Source: Planctomycetota bacterium
GTDB taxonomy: Bacteria; Planctomycetota; Brocadiia; SM23-32; JAKLEA01
NCBI GenBank assembly: GCA_022711755.1
Contig: JAKLEA010000013.1
Coordinates: forward strand, 62,001 to 126,000
Direction of reading: 5' to 3'
DNA: 64,000 nt
The translations under genes and the position numbers were made by a program. The notes beneath the pieces are model-generated. The model ran no database searches. It saw only the letters and a program-made list of their open reading frames with translations, and was not told the DNA's origin. Shown piece after piece: positions 26,160 through 34,340 of this stretch (position 1 is the stretch's first letter; every line of letters begins with the position of its first letter).

Positions 26160-26750
26160 CTATTTGCTGCGCCTGCGGGCAATGCCCAGGCCAGCAAGCC
26201 CGGCCAACATCAGAGCCATAGTCGTCGGTTCCGGAACGGCCGTGCCGACGTAAAAGTCAATCTTCGGATAATTAGCGAACGGTGTCTGAATGGGTATGAA
26301 CGAAATTGAAGAGATCGGCTTATCGGTTGTGAAACCACGGAAGGCAGTTCCATTGATTGTCTCTATGGTTCCGTTGCTGAGCATGACAATAAGATCTTGG
26401 GCTATTACATCACCGTTGACGTCTGTGCTGGCAAAGTAACCTCCCACCGCTGTAACCGGTGCTCCAGTAAATGTAAATATCAATGGTTTGTTATTATTGG
26501 TTGATAAAGCACCAACATATGACCAAAGTCCATCCTCGGAACTCGCGGTCCAACTGTATCCGTTCACGACTGGAGAGTCCCATGTTAGTTGACTGCTGTC
26601 CAGAGGATTCCCCCACGTCCAGCCTGCGAAAACTTCGTTGTAATAATCCGGAGCCAGCATGCTGACAAAGCTGGCTTCATCGGTGTATATGGCATCGCCA
26701 TATGCAACCGACCCCAATAGCATCAACAGCAGAAAGATCGCCTTTTTCAC
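26160..26750 (-). CDS. PEP-CTERM sorted secreted protein
   Basis: A protein of about 196 residues with an N-terminal signal peptide (KKAIFLLLMLLGSVAYG-D) and a C-terminal PEP-CTERM signal (VPEPTTMALMLAGLAG, then ARRRSK). The middle is Thr/Asn/Trp-rich beta-strand-like sequence without cysteines. It looks like the exosortase-sorted proteins that share only the tail. GTG at 26750 is preferred because GGTAAGGA stands just before it; an ATG at 26777 would add nine residues. Base composition is lower in GC than that of the two other PEP-CTERM genes. Function unknown; surface or biofilm-matrix location is inferred from the tail. Confidence 0.82.
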   Translation of the reverse strand: MKKAIFLLLMLLGSVAYGDAIYTDEASFVSMLAPDYYNEVFAGWTWGNPLDSSQLTWDSPVVNGYSWTASSEDGLWSYVGALSTNNNKPLIFTFTGAPVTAVGGYFASTDVNGDVIAQDLIVMLSNGTIETINGTAFRGFTTDKPISSISFIPIQTPFANYPKIDFYVGTAVPEPTTMALMLAGLAGLGIARRRSK

Positions 26751-27311
26751 CTGTTCCTTACCTCTCGAAATGCCCATGAAAGCGACGCACGGGAACTCCC
26801 CAATGCAAGCTTCATTGATGTTGCTAGAGTACACAACATGACTATAGTGGGTCAAGCGATTTCCCGGAACATTCGTAAGGGGACACTGATGGACTCAGCT
26901 TTTGGTGCGGACGTCTCGCCTGCTTTGTTTTCCAGCAGCCGGGAAGGCTGCGCTACAACAAACGCTTCCTTAAGTGACCCGTTAAGCGCATTCAGGCAGG
27001 TTCATGGAGGGTTATGGATGGGAACAGTGGCGGCGGATGAGTCGATGGCGGCAGGGAATTAAGATGCTGGCCTTCCTGTGTGAAAACCGTGTAGATATCG
27101 CGCCGGGATTGTGTATCATTATCGCATCCGCCGGCGCATCCGCGCCGGATAAGAAGGGAAACAATGCGGCAGTCGAACGGTCGCAGGACAGAAACCTGCC
27201 CGACGCGCCCGGGCGTCAAATCAGCGGATTGACCACGCAGCCGGACGAACCGGTTGCCGTCGGGCGGACGAATCACAATTCAAGATGGGCTGCGCGGAGG
27301 AAGATACTTCA
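26751..27311. other. Divergent intergenic region
   Basis: About 560 bp between the leftward PEP-CTERM gene and the rightward oxidoreductase gene. The first ~150 bp are AT-rich and include TTGACC on the minus strand (about 26850), a possible -35 for the PEP-CTERM gene. A 74-codon frame at 26838 was not accepted as a gene. Confidence 0.35.
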
Positions 27312-28349
27312 GTGAAGAAATTCAAGGACCCCAGCGAGATCAAGGTCGGCGTCGTAGGTTACGGCGGCTCCTTCAACATGGGAAGGCATCATTTCGGCGA
27401 AATGAAGCGCGTCGGCATGGTCCCGACCGCCGTGGCGGACATTGACGAGGCCCGGCTGAAGGTTGCCGAGCAGGAATTCCCCGGCATAGAGACTTACAAT
27501 TCGCTTGAAAAGATGCTGCGAAAGAGCGACATCAATCTGGTCACGGTCATCACTCCGCACAACATCCACGCCAAGCTGGCCGTGCAGTCCATCAACGCCG
27601 GCAGGCACGTCGTCTCTGAAAAGCCCTTCGCGATCACGACGAAGGAATGCGACGCCATGATCAACGCCGCAAAGAAAAAGGGCGTCGTCATTTCCACCTA
27701 TCACAACAGGCACTGGGACGGCTGCGCCTTGGGCGCCGTGAAGAAAATACTCAAAGACGGCTGTATAGGCGAGGTTTTCCGCATCCAGGTTAACATGGGC
27801 GGCTATGGTTGCCCCGGCGAGTGGTGGCGCTCCAGCAAGACAATCTCCGGCGGCATCCTCTACGATTGGGGCGTGCATCTGCTTGAATACAGCCTTCAGA
27901 TCATGGCCGGCGAGGAGATTGCCGAGGTCAGCGGCTACGCGAAAAAGGGTTACTGGGCGGACAAGTGCAAGTGGAAGGCCGACACTAACGAAGACGAGGC
28001 CTTCGGGGTTGTACGCTTCAAGAGCGGCAAGTGGTTGACGTTGCGGATGTCCAGCCTGGAGTCCAATCCGACGTCCAACTGGCTTGAGATTACCGGGACG
28101 ACCGGGACGTACCTGATGGACCACGGCAGTTACACGATCATGACGCGCAAGGACGGCGAGAACGTTCGGATATCGGGGCGCAATCCCGAGTCCGAGAGCT
28201 GGAGGTTCTACCAGAACATCGCCGATCACCTGACGAAGGGCGAACCGCTGGTCATCACCGGCGAATGGGCGCGGCGGCCGATCCACATACTGGACCTGGC
28301 CTGCCAGAGCGCGAAGAAGGGCGCGGCGATCAAGGCGAAGTACAAGTAA
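27312..28349 (+). CDS. Gfo/Idh/MocA family NAD(P)-dependent oxidoreductase
   Basis: A 345-residue protein. It has an N-terminal Rossmann fold (VGVVGYGGSFNMGRHH) and the conserved E-K-P-F motif near residue 95. The C-terminal alpha/beta domain includes GGILYDWGVHLLEY, where the family has its catalytic Asp/His region. Such enzymes oxidise or epimerise sugars, inositols or their derivatives. The GTG at 27312 is preferred since GGAGG lies 11 bases before it; an ATG at 27285 would place this site inside the gene. A ThuA-like gene, often found with this family, lies 0.9 kb downstream. Substrate unknown. Confidence 0.88.
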   Translation: MKKFKDPSEIKVGVVGYGGSFNMGRHHFGEMKRVGMVPTAVADIDEARLKVAEQEFPGIETYNSLEKMLRKSDINLVTVITPHNIHAKLAVQSINAGRHVVSEKPFAITTKECDAMINAAKKKGVVISTYHNRHWDGCALGAVKKILKDGCIGEVFRIQVNMGGYGCPGEWWRSSKTISGGILYDWGVHLLEYSLQIMAGEEIAEVSGYAKKGYWADKCKWKADTNEDEAFGVVRFKSGKWLTLRMSSLESNPTSNWLEITGTTGTYLMDHGSYTIMTRKDGENVRISGRNPESESWRFYQNIADHLTKGEPLVITGEWARRPIHILDLACQSAKKGAAIKAKYK

Positions 28350-28362
28350 AACAGTGCGACCA

Positions 28363-28401
28363 ACGGGCGGGAATCGGGCTTACGGCGCGGTTCCCGCCTG
28401 T
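28363..28401 (+). terminator. Possible terminator after the oxidoreductase gene
   Basis: GGCGGGAA and TTCCCGCC form an 8-bp perfect stem with a 17-base loop, followed by TGTTCTGTGCCTGTTTC. The T-run is weak, so the assignment is tentative. Confidence 0.45.
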
Positions 28402-28484
28402 TCTGTGCCTGTTTCTTGATGAAGTGTTTAGATAACGATAGAATTGAGTAGCGACTTAAGATTGGCCGGCTGATGAGGTAATTG

Positions 28485-28811
28485 ATGAAATCGCGGGATG
28501 AAGCTCTTGGGATAGCGCGACGCATGAGGTCGGCGCTTGCTCAGACTTACGGCGACAGGTTGAAGGGCGTCTATTTGTACGGCTCTGTTTCGCGTAATGA
28601 GCAGACCGACGCATCGGATATTGACATTGCCGTCGTGCTTGATGAGGTAGAGAGCATCCCCAGGGAACTCAGCCGAACAAGTCGGATCGCCACGGATATT
28701 TGCCTTGAGACAGACGAGTTGATTTCGTTGCTCTTCATCTCTGAAGCGGATTACTTCGGCGGGAGAAGGGCAATTGATCGGGCTGTTCGCAGGGAAGGCG
28801 TAGCTTTATGA
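28485..28811 (+). CDS. MNT-type nucleotidyltransferase (antitoxin-like)
   Basis: A 108-residue minimal nucleotidyltransferase. The motif G-S-V-S-R-x6-S-D-I-D (residues ~33-46) supplies the two metal-binding Asp residues. In MNT/HEPN modules this protein neutralises the HEPN partner, in studied cases by AMPylation of the toxin. It overlaps the HEPN gene by four bases (ATGA), the usual arrangement. The ATG at 28485 has GAGG six bases upstream. Confidence 0.88.
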   Translation: MKSRDEALGIARRMRSALAQTYGDRLKGVYLYGSVSRNEQTDASDIDIAVVLDEVESIPRELSRTSRIATDICLETDELISLLFISEADYFGGRRAIDRAVRREGVAL

Positions 28812-29191
28812 AGGCCGAAGCGGAAGAGCATTTTCGCAAGGCGCAGAATCTGCTCGGCGCGTGCCGTACTCTGATGGATGCCGGTTACCATGCCGATGCC
28901 GTCTCCCGCGCCTACTATTGCATGTTTCATGCGGCAAAGGCCGTTCTTGTCGAGGATGGCATTGAAAGGAGTTCGCATAGAGCCGTGATATCGGCGTTCG
29001 GACTGTTCTTTGTCAAGGGTGGGAGATTCGACAGGGACATGCAGGAATCGTTCTGGCAGGCGTTCAACATGCGAAGCGACGGAGATTATGCGCCGTGTTC
29101 TGCGATCCAAAAGGAGGATGCGGAGCAAGTTGCAGAGGCGGCGAGCAATTTCCTCATGAAGTGTTTGGAGTTCCTGCAAAGCAGGACTTGA
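28808..29191 (+). CDS. HEPN domain protein (toxin-like partner)
   Basis: A 127-residue all-alpha protein of the HEPN/UPF0332 type. The signature D-A-V-S-R-A-Y-Y-C-M-F-H-A-A-K-A lies at residues ~33-48, with MRSDGDY later as in the family. The canonical R-x4-6-H ribonuclease motif is not obvious; an R-x2-H is present (ERSSH), so activity is uncertain. It is coupled to the preceding nucleotidyltransferase gene. Probable toxin-antitoxin or stress module; a metabolic role is the alternative. Confidence 0.85.
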   Translation: MKAEAEEHFRKAQNLLGACRTLMDAGYHADAVSRAYYCMFHAAKAVLVEDGIERSSHRAVISAFGLFFVKGGRFDRDMQESFWQAFNMRSDGDYAPCSAIQKEDAEQVAEAASNFLMKCLEFLQSRT

Positions 29192-29264
29192 CATAATGTG
29201 TGAAGCGCGGCGATAAAAGGTCGGCTCATAAAGAGCCTAGATGCAATACTGGAAAGGACAAAAC

Positions 29265-29909
29265 GTGAGCGACAAGATCAAAATCATGGTGATGGGCGGG
29301 CGCACGACCGGCTTCCATCAGTTCGAGATCATGGGCCCCATTTACAAGCAGTTCCTGACCGAGGCCGGCTTCGACGTTACGCTGACCGAGAATCGGGACG
29401 ACTTCAAGAAAGAGGGCATCGCCCCCTACGACGTCGTCATCTGCTACACGACTGGCGAGGACCTGACGCCGGAGCAGGCGGGCGGTCTGCTGGGCGGCAT
29501 TTGCGGCGGCAAGGGCTTCATCGGAGTCCATTCGGCGGCCGATTCCTTCAAGCAGACGCCGGGGTACATACCGATGGTCGGCGGCAAGTTCCTGACGCAT
29601 CCGAGCTACTGGCCGAAGCTGACCTTCAACGTGAAGAACCGGCATCATCCCGTCACGGCTGGCGTTGAGGATTTCCAGATGGAAGAGGAACTCTACCTGA
29701 TGGAGACCTACGGCCACTTCGACGTGCTGATGTCAACGTGGTTCGAGGGATTCGAGCGCCCGATCACGTGGGTGAAGGCGTATGGGCACGGGCGTGTTCT
29801 TTACACGGCGCTGGGCCACGCCGACGTTCAGACGAAGAACGAGAATTTCCAGAAGCTGATCGTCAACGGCGTGAAGTGGGCGAAACGTCCGGCGGAGTAT
29901 CGCAGATAA
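29265..29909 (+). CDS. ThuA-like domain protein
   Basis: A 214-residue protein of the ThuA (trehalose utilisation) family, a glutamine-amidotransferase-like fold. Recognisable parts are KIMVMGGRTTGFHQFE at the start, GKGFIGVHSAADSF in the middle (the H-S-A-A element), and YGHGRVLYTALGHAD near the end. GTG at 29265 is preferred because GGAAAGGA precedes it; an ATG at 29241 would include that site. The family is common in planctomycete-like genomes next to Gfo/Idh/MocA oxidoreductases, as here. Its reaction is not established. Confidence 0.88.
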   Translation: MSDKIKIMVMGGRTTGFHQFEIMGPIYKQFLTEAGFDVTLTENRDDFKKEGIAPYDVVICYTTGEDLTPEQAGGLLGGICGGKGFIGVHSAADSFKQTPGYIPMVGGKFLTHPSYWPKLTFNVKNRHHPVTAGVEDFQMEEELYLMETYGHFDVLMSTWFEGFERPITWVKAYGHGRVLYTALGHADVQTKNENFQKLIVNGVKWAKRPAEYRR

Positions 29910-30212
29910 CGAGCCGACGCCGTTATCGCGCGAATTAAGCAAATCAAGGGCGCGCAGAGCCAATGGTCTTGCGCGCCCTTTCCGCTTTTAATAACTGTGG
30001 CGATGCACCTTCATATGCGGCGAGTATATATTCTCTTGCTGATTGCGTCCTTCAATGTCTTTTGCCCTTCTGCTACACTTGAAACTTGCATGACGATTTC
30101 GGATGTTGCCCTGGATGTTTTTTTCAGACTGACCTGTGGCGTTGCAGGCGTTGTGGGGGCTTCAGGTCGGATGGGCATCTGTGCGACTGAGCCGGACTGA
30201 GGGCCGCAGGCA
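29910..30212. other. Intergenic region before the large kinase gene
   Basis: About 300 bp. It holds the terminator at 29945-29983 and then lower-GC sequence with no supported gene. It must carry the promoter of the 1201-residue kinase gene, but no clear -35/-10 pair was identified. Confidence 0.35.
29945..29983 (+). terminator. Intrinsic terminator after the ThuA gene
   Basis: AAGGGCGCGC pairs with GCGCGCCCTT around a loop of about 15 bases. The stem is followed by CCGCTTTTAA. It lies about 35 bp beyond the stop codon. Confidence 0.7.
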
Positions 30213-33200
30213 ATGGATACCAGCGTCATAGACGGACGATATCGCGTCGTCAGGAAGCTGGGAGCGGGGGCCTTCGGCGACGTTATTCTGGCCGTTGACA
30301 TGCAGGAGGCGGGAAGGCTGGTCGCGCTCAAGACGCTCAAGCAGCAGGATAAACGCAGCACTCAGATCGAGGACGAGTTCGAGATTCTCCGCCGCCTGGC
30401 GCATCCGAACGTCGGGCGGGTATACGATTATGGGCGGCATGAAGATTCCTTCCCGTATTTTACAATGGAGTTCATAGAGGGGGCGCCAGTGACTGACGTC
30501 TTCGGCTCGCCTCCGCCGGGGGCAGTCATAAGGAATCTGCTGCGGCAGGGATTCGACGCGCTGGAGTACCTGCATTCCTCCGGCATCGTTCACGGGGACA
30601 TAAAGCCGGCCAATGTGCTTGTGACCGGGACGTCACGGCGTCCGGGATTGAAGCTCGTGGACTTCGGCCTGGCGTCCTACATCGGGGTCAGGGAGAAGAA
30701 CGATCCGCGCGGGACTCCGCGCTACGTGGCTCCGGAGGTGCTGCTGGGGGCCGCGCCGTCGTTCGCGTCGGATTATTATTCCTACGGGGCCGTGCTTTAC
30801 GAGGTGGTATGCGGGCGTCCCCCATACGACGGAAGGACATGGGATGAGGTTGCAGAGAACGTGCTATACGGAATGCCGGCCCAGCTTCGAAGGCTGTGCC
30901 CGGACACGCCGCTGGACATTGAGGCGACGCTTTCGCGGATGCTTGCAAGATCGGAGTTTGCGCGATGCGCTTCGGCCTTCGACTTGCGGGGGTTGCTGCG
31001 GAAATCGTGCGCGAAGGCGGGGGCGGTTGCGGCTCGGACCGTCAAGCTAAACGCGCTTGCGCGCCCGCGCTTCATTGATTCATCCGGCGCGCTTGCCGCG
31101 ATAAGACGGTCGGCATCGGAGGCGGCGTCGGATGGACGCTGCTACTTCGCCGCGGTTTCCGGAGAGGCTGGAACGGGGAAGAGCCGATTGCTGGAGGAGT
31201 TGAACCATGAGTTTCAACTTTGCGGTATTCCGGTCATATGCCTGGATTGCGGCTCCGAGAGGGGAGGGGGAGATGGCCTGTTCGGAAGCCTGATTGCCCG
31301 GTTGGACAAGATCGCTTCGCCGGGGACTTCAGCGGAAATCAGGGTTGACGCGAGCGACGAAGGGCGAGATCGGGCCGAGGTGCTGGCAGAGCGTCTTGGG
31401 CGGATTCCGAAGAACAGACCCGTCGCGTTGATTCTGGATAACGTTCATCTTGCTCCGGATTGGCTTGCTGAGGCTGCGCGGCGGCAGTCATGGCGGAATG
31501 GGGAGGGGGGGGTGATAATGATCGCAATGACGGCTCCGTTCGCCGATCCCGACGCGGGGATTCTTGCGCGATGGCGGGAGCCGGGCCTTTCACCGTCGCC
31601 TGCCGGATTCGAACTGAAGGCGCTGGACGAGGAGGGCATTGAGCGTTTTCTGACCTCGATGACGGCGTGCCGGACGGCGTCGCGGTCTCTGGTCGCGGCG
31701 ATGGCCCGGAGCGCGGGCGGGCTACCGGGATACCTGGCCGAGACGGTGACGGAGCTTGCGCGGCGCGGGGCGCTGGTCAATGCGCGAGGAGAGCTGCGGT
31801 TGAAGGCCGGCGCGCGGATCGAGGGGCCTGCGAGCCTGCGGGAGAGCGTTCATGCGCGATTGCGATTGCTGGACGCCGATGAAGCGAAGGCGCTTCGCCT
31901 GCTGGCGATTGCGGAATCCGCAATCGGGCAGCGGGATATGGCCGTTCTGACGGGGTTGTCCGGGCGCGGCGCGGCAAACATTCTGTTCCGGCTTCAGCGC
32001 GATGGGCTGGCCGAACCGGACGCGGGGGCGTGGAGGCTCAAGCGGGAGACAACACGCGAGCATATCATTTCATCCGCCGGCGCGGAGGAGCGGGCGGAAT
32101 TGAGTCGGAAGCTGGCGCTGCATCTCGAGAGCAGCGGCACGGCTTCCGGGGACGCGCTGGCCAGACAGTTCGCGTCCGCGCAGATGTCGGAGAAGGCTCT
32201 GGATTACGGACTGTCTGCTGCGCGAGACCTTCTGAAGGTTACCGAGCGGCGGCGCGCCAGGGAGTTGCTTGAGGTCTTGACGGCTTGCGCGGACGGCGTT
32301 CCGGCGCGGATGGCCGACGTTCTGGAACTCTCAGCGCAGGTGTGTTTCGCGGAGCAGAGAACCGAGGAGGCGCTGGAGCGCTTGGACCGGCTTATCGGCT
32401 TGTTCGACTCCGGAACGCCCGGGGAGCGGCAGAGGCGGGCGCGCCGGATGAAGGCGGGGGCGTTGCGGCAGCTCGGACGCTTCGCGGAGAGCGAGATCGA
32501 GTTGCGGCTGGCGGAGCCACCGGATGAGGAGAAGGCGGAATCGGTCGCGCAGGGGATGGAACTGGCGCGACTCCTTGCGGATTCCGGACGGCTTGATGAC
32601 GCCACGCAACAGTGGCGGAAGATTCAGCCGGCGGCTGCGGATATGGGAAATCCCCGCCGCGCAGCCGAGGCAAGGCTGGGGCTGGCCGGCTGCCTGCACA
32701 CGCGGGGCAGGCTCCAGGAGGCGCTGGACGAGCTTGAGGAGGTGCGGGAGGCGGGGGACGACGACCTTGCGGCAAGGCGCGAGATTCAGAGGTCGGGGGC
32801 CTTCTTCCTTATGGGAGACATGCGGAAGGCGCTGACCGCGTTGCGCAGGGCGTTGCGCCTGGCGGAGCGGGCGGACGACCTTGCGCGGATATCGGACATC
32901 TCCCAGCGCATTGCCATGTGCCAGATACGGACGGGCCGGTGCGAGGAGGCGGCGATGACCCTCAAGCGATGCCTTGACACAAACGTCGCGCTGGGCCAGC
33001 CGTCGCTGATACGTTCCGCCCTTGTCGTGCTGATAAGTGTCTCAAGGAATATGGGGTTCTTTGAGGAATCGCTTGAGTTTCTGGAGAGATACCGGGAACT
33101 ACTGCCCGCCCTGCCGGAGGTCCGCAGGGGGGACTTCCTGGTTCAGGAAGCCGCGTGCCGCATAGCCGTCGGGCAGGTTCGCGAGGCGACGGACGCATCC

Positions 33201-33818
33201 GTCAGGCTGGAGGCATGGGCGGCGGAGAAAGGCCACGAGCATTACGTCACGACGGCGATGTGGTTGAGGGCTTACGCGCTTGGCAGTGAAAAGCCGTCGG
33301 CGGGCATCGAGCTTGCGCGGGAGGCCGCCGGACGGCTCCGCGAGAGCGGCAGGAGGAACGACTGCGGGCAGTGCAGCAACCTGCTGGCGCACCTTCTGGC
33401 GGACGCGGGCAGGGATGAGGAGGCGCTTGCCTCGCTTGCCGAGGCTGAGAAAATGAGGGATGAGGCGGAAGACACAGCCATCGCGCTCGGTCTTGACATT
33501 ACGAAGGCCCGCGTGCTGCTGAAGACCGGGAAGGGGAGGCCGGAGGAGTGTCTGGCGCTGGGACGCAAGTGCATTGACGCGGCGCGGCGACTTTCGCTGC
33601 CGCACAGCGCGGCGGAGGCCTCGATCATCGCAGCGCGCGCCTGCGCCGCGACGGGAAGAATTAAAACGGCGAAGCGTCACGTCTCAACGGCGCTGCTGGA
33701 GCTGGACGAGATGTCTGGCAGGATTAAGTCGCGCAAACTGCGGGACGCCTTCACGCGAAGTCCGTTGTGCAGGGAGGCGCTGGACCTGGCGCTTGAACTG
33801 GCATGGGAGAAGAGATGA
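30213..33818 (+). CDS. Large Ser/Thr kinase with AAA-type ATPase and TPR array
   Basis: A 1201-residue protein. Residues ~8-270 are a Hanks-type kinase: LGAGAFGDVILA, VALK, catalytic loop HGDIKPAN, DFGLA and GTPRYVAPE. The HRD Arg is Gly, so activation-loop control differs, but the catalytic Asp is kept and activity is expected. Residues ~300-600 form a STAND/AAA-type ATPase with Walker A GEAGTGKS (~317-324) and Walker B-like ALILDN. The rest (~600-1201) is helical TPR-like repeat. The architecture resembles PknK-type multi-domain kinases that integrate ligand binding with signalling. No transmembrane helix is seen. It stands alone in its transcription direction, ahead of the blaI operon. Confidence 0.9.
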   Translation: MDTSVIDGRYRVVRKLGAGAFGDVILAVDMQEAGRLVALKTLKQQDKRSTQIEDEFEILRRLAHPNVGRVYDYGRHEDSFPYFTMEFIEGAPVTDVFGSPPPGAVIRNLLRQGFDALEYLHSSGIVHGDIKPANVLVTGTSRRPGLKLVDFGLASYIGVREKNDPRGTPRYVAPEVLLGAAPSFASDYYSYGAVLYEVVCGRPPYDGRTWDEVAENVLYGMPAQLRRLCPDTPLDIEATLSRMLARSEFARCASAFDLRGLLRKSCAKAGAVAARTVKLNALARPRFIDSSGALAAIRRSASEAASDGRCYFAAVSGEAGTGKSRLLEELNHEFQLCGIPVICLDCGSERGGGDGLFGSLIARLDKIASPGTSAEIRVDASDEGRDRAEVLAERLGRIPKNRPVALILDNVHLAPDWLAEAARRQSWRNGEGGVIMIAMTAPFADPDAGILARWREPGLSPSPAGFELKALDEEGIERFLTSMTACRTASRSLVAAMARSAGGLPGYLAETVTELARRGALVNARGELRLKAGARIEGPASLRESVHARLRLLDADEAKALRLLAIAESAIGQRDMAVLTGLSGRGAANILFRLQRDGLAEPDAGAWRLKRETTREHIISSAGAEERAELSRKLALHLESSGTASGDALARQFASAQMSEKALDYGLSAARDLLKVTERRRARELLEVLTACADGVPARMADVLELSAQVCFAEQRTEEALERLDRLIGLFDSGTPGERQRRARRMKAGALRQLGRFAESEIELRLAEPPDEEKAESVAQGMELARLLADSGRLDDATQQWRKIQPAAADMGNPRRAAEARLGLAGCLHTRGRLQEALDELEEVREAGDDDLAARREIQRSGAFFLMGDMRKALTALRRALRLAERADDLARISDISQRIAMCQIRTGRCEEAAMTLKRCLDTNVALGQPSLIRSALVVLISVSRNMGFFEESLEFLERYRELLPALPEVRRGDFLVQEAACRIAVGQVREATDASVRLEAWAAEKGHEHYVTTAMWLRAYALGSEKPSAGIELAREAAGRLRESGRRNDCGQCSNLLAHLLADAGRDEEALASLAEAEKMRDEAEDTAIALGLDITKARVLLKTGKGRPEECLALGRKCIDAARRLSLPHSAAEASIIAARACAATGRIKTAKRHVSTALLELDEMSGRIKSRKLRDAFTRSPLCREALDLALELAWEKR

Positions 33819-33869
33819 TGCCCATGCCCGGATAAATGATGATGCGCTGACCTCAGGGCTGAATAAGCA

Positions 33870-33898
33870 TTGACACTACGAAACAATTCGTATATCAT
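33870..33898 (+). promoter_or_regulatory. blaI promoter with palindromic operator in the spacer
   Basis: A perfect -35 TTGACA (33870-33875) is followed after exactly 17 bp by TATCAT (33893-33898). The spacer contains a perfect 16-bp palindrome, TACGAA-ACAA-TTCGTA (33877-33892). This is the position expected for a BlaI/MecI-type operator controlling its own operon, although the half-site differs from the TACA/TGTA core of classical BlaI boxes. Confidence 0.8.
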
Positions 33899-33944
33899 CA
33901 TGAAAGCGGGCTTTGAATAGTAGAGGAACAGGAGACGGCGGAAG

Positions 33945-34340
33945 ATGAAGCGCAAGGTGACAATCCCCCCGCGTCCGACCCCTGCCGAACTTGAAATACT
34001 GCGCATATTATGGAACAGGGGGCCGTGTTCCGTGCGGGAAGTTCTGGGTGAGCTTCGCAAGGCGCGTCCGACCGGTTACACAACCGCGTTGAAGTTCCTG
34101 CAGATTATGGCTGCGAAGGGGCTTGTTTCACGAGATGATCATTCCAGGGCACATCTTTACCGGGCGGCCGTCGCTGAGGAAGCGACCCAACGGACGCTCG
34201 TTTCCGATCTGATCGCCCGCGCCTTCGGCGGCGACGCGCCGAAGCTCGTCATGCGCGCGCTGGAGACCGGAAAGCTGACTTCCGATGAACTTGCCGAAAT
34301 CCGAACCTTGATTGATTCAATGAAGGAGACAAAGAGATGA
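33945..34340 (+). CDS. BlaI/MecI/CopY-family transcriptional repressor
   Basis: A 131-residue winged-helix protein. It has the typical family start (PTPAELEILRILWNRGPCSVREV), a recognition helix around TGYTTALKFLQIMAAKGLV, and a C-terminal dimerisation part beginning LVSDLIARAFGG. Classical members repress their operon until a BlaR1-type membrane protease triggers their cleavage. It overlaps the M56 peptidase gene by ATGA, so the two are translationally coupled. The palindrome in the promoter spacer is the likely autoregulatory operator. Confidence 0.93.
   Translation: MKRKVTIPPRPTPAELEILRILWNRGPCSVREVLGELRKARPTGYTTALKFLQIMAAKGLVSRDDHSRAHLYRAAVAEEATQRTLVSDLIARAFGGDAPKLVMRALETGKLTSDELAEIRTLIDSMKETKR

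Noticed and set aside
26838..27062. 74-codon frame between the PEP-CTERM gene and the oxidoreductase
   Set aside because: No ribosome-binding site, no family features, and it lies in probable promoter DNA.
27309..28286. 325-codon leftward frame opposite the Gfo/Idh/MocA gene
   Set aside because: The sense frame has clear Rossmann and EKP motifs; the antisense product shows none.
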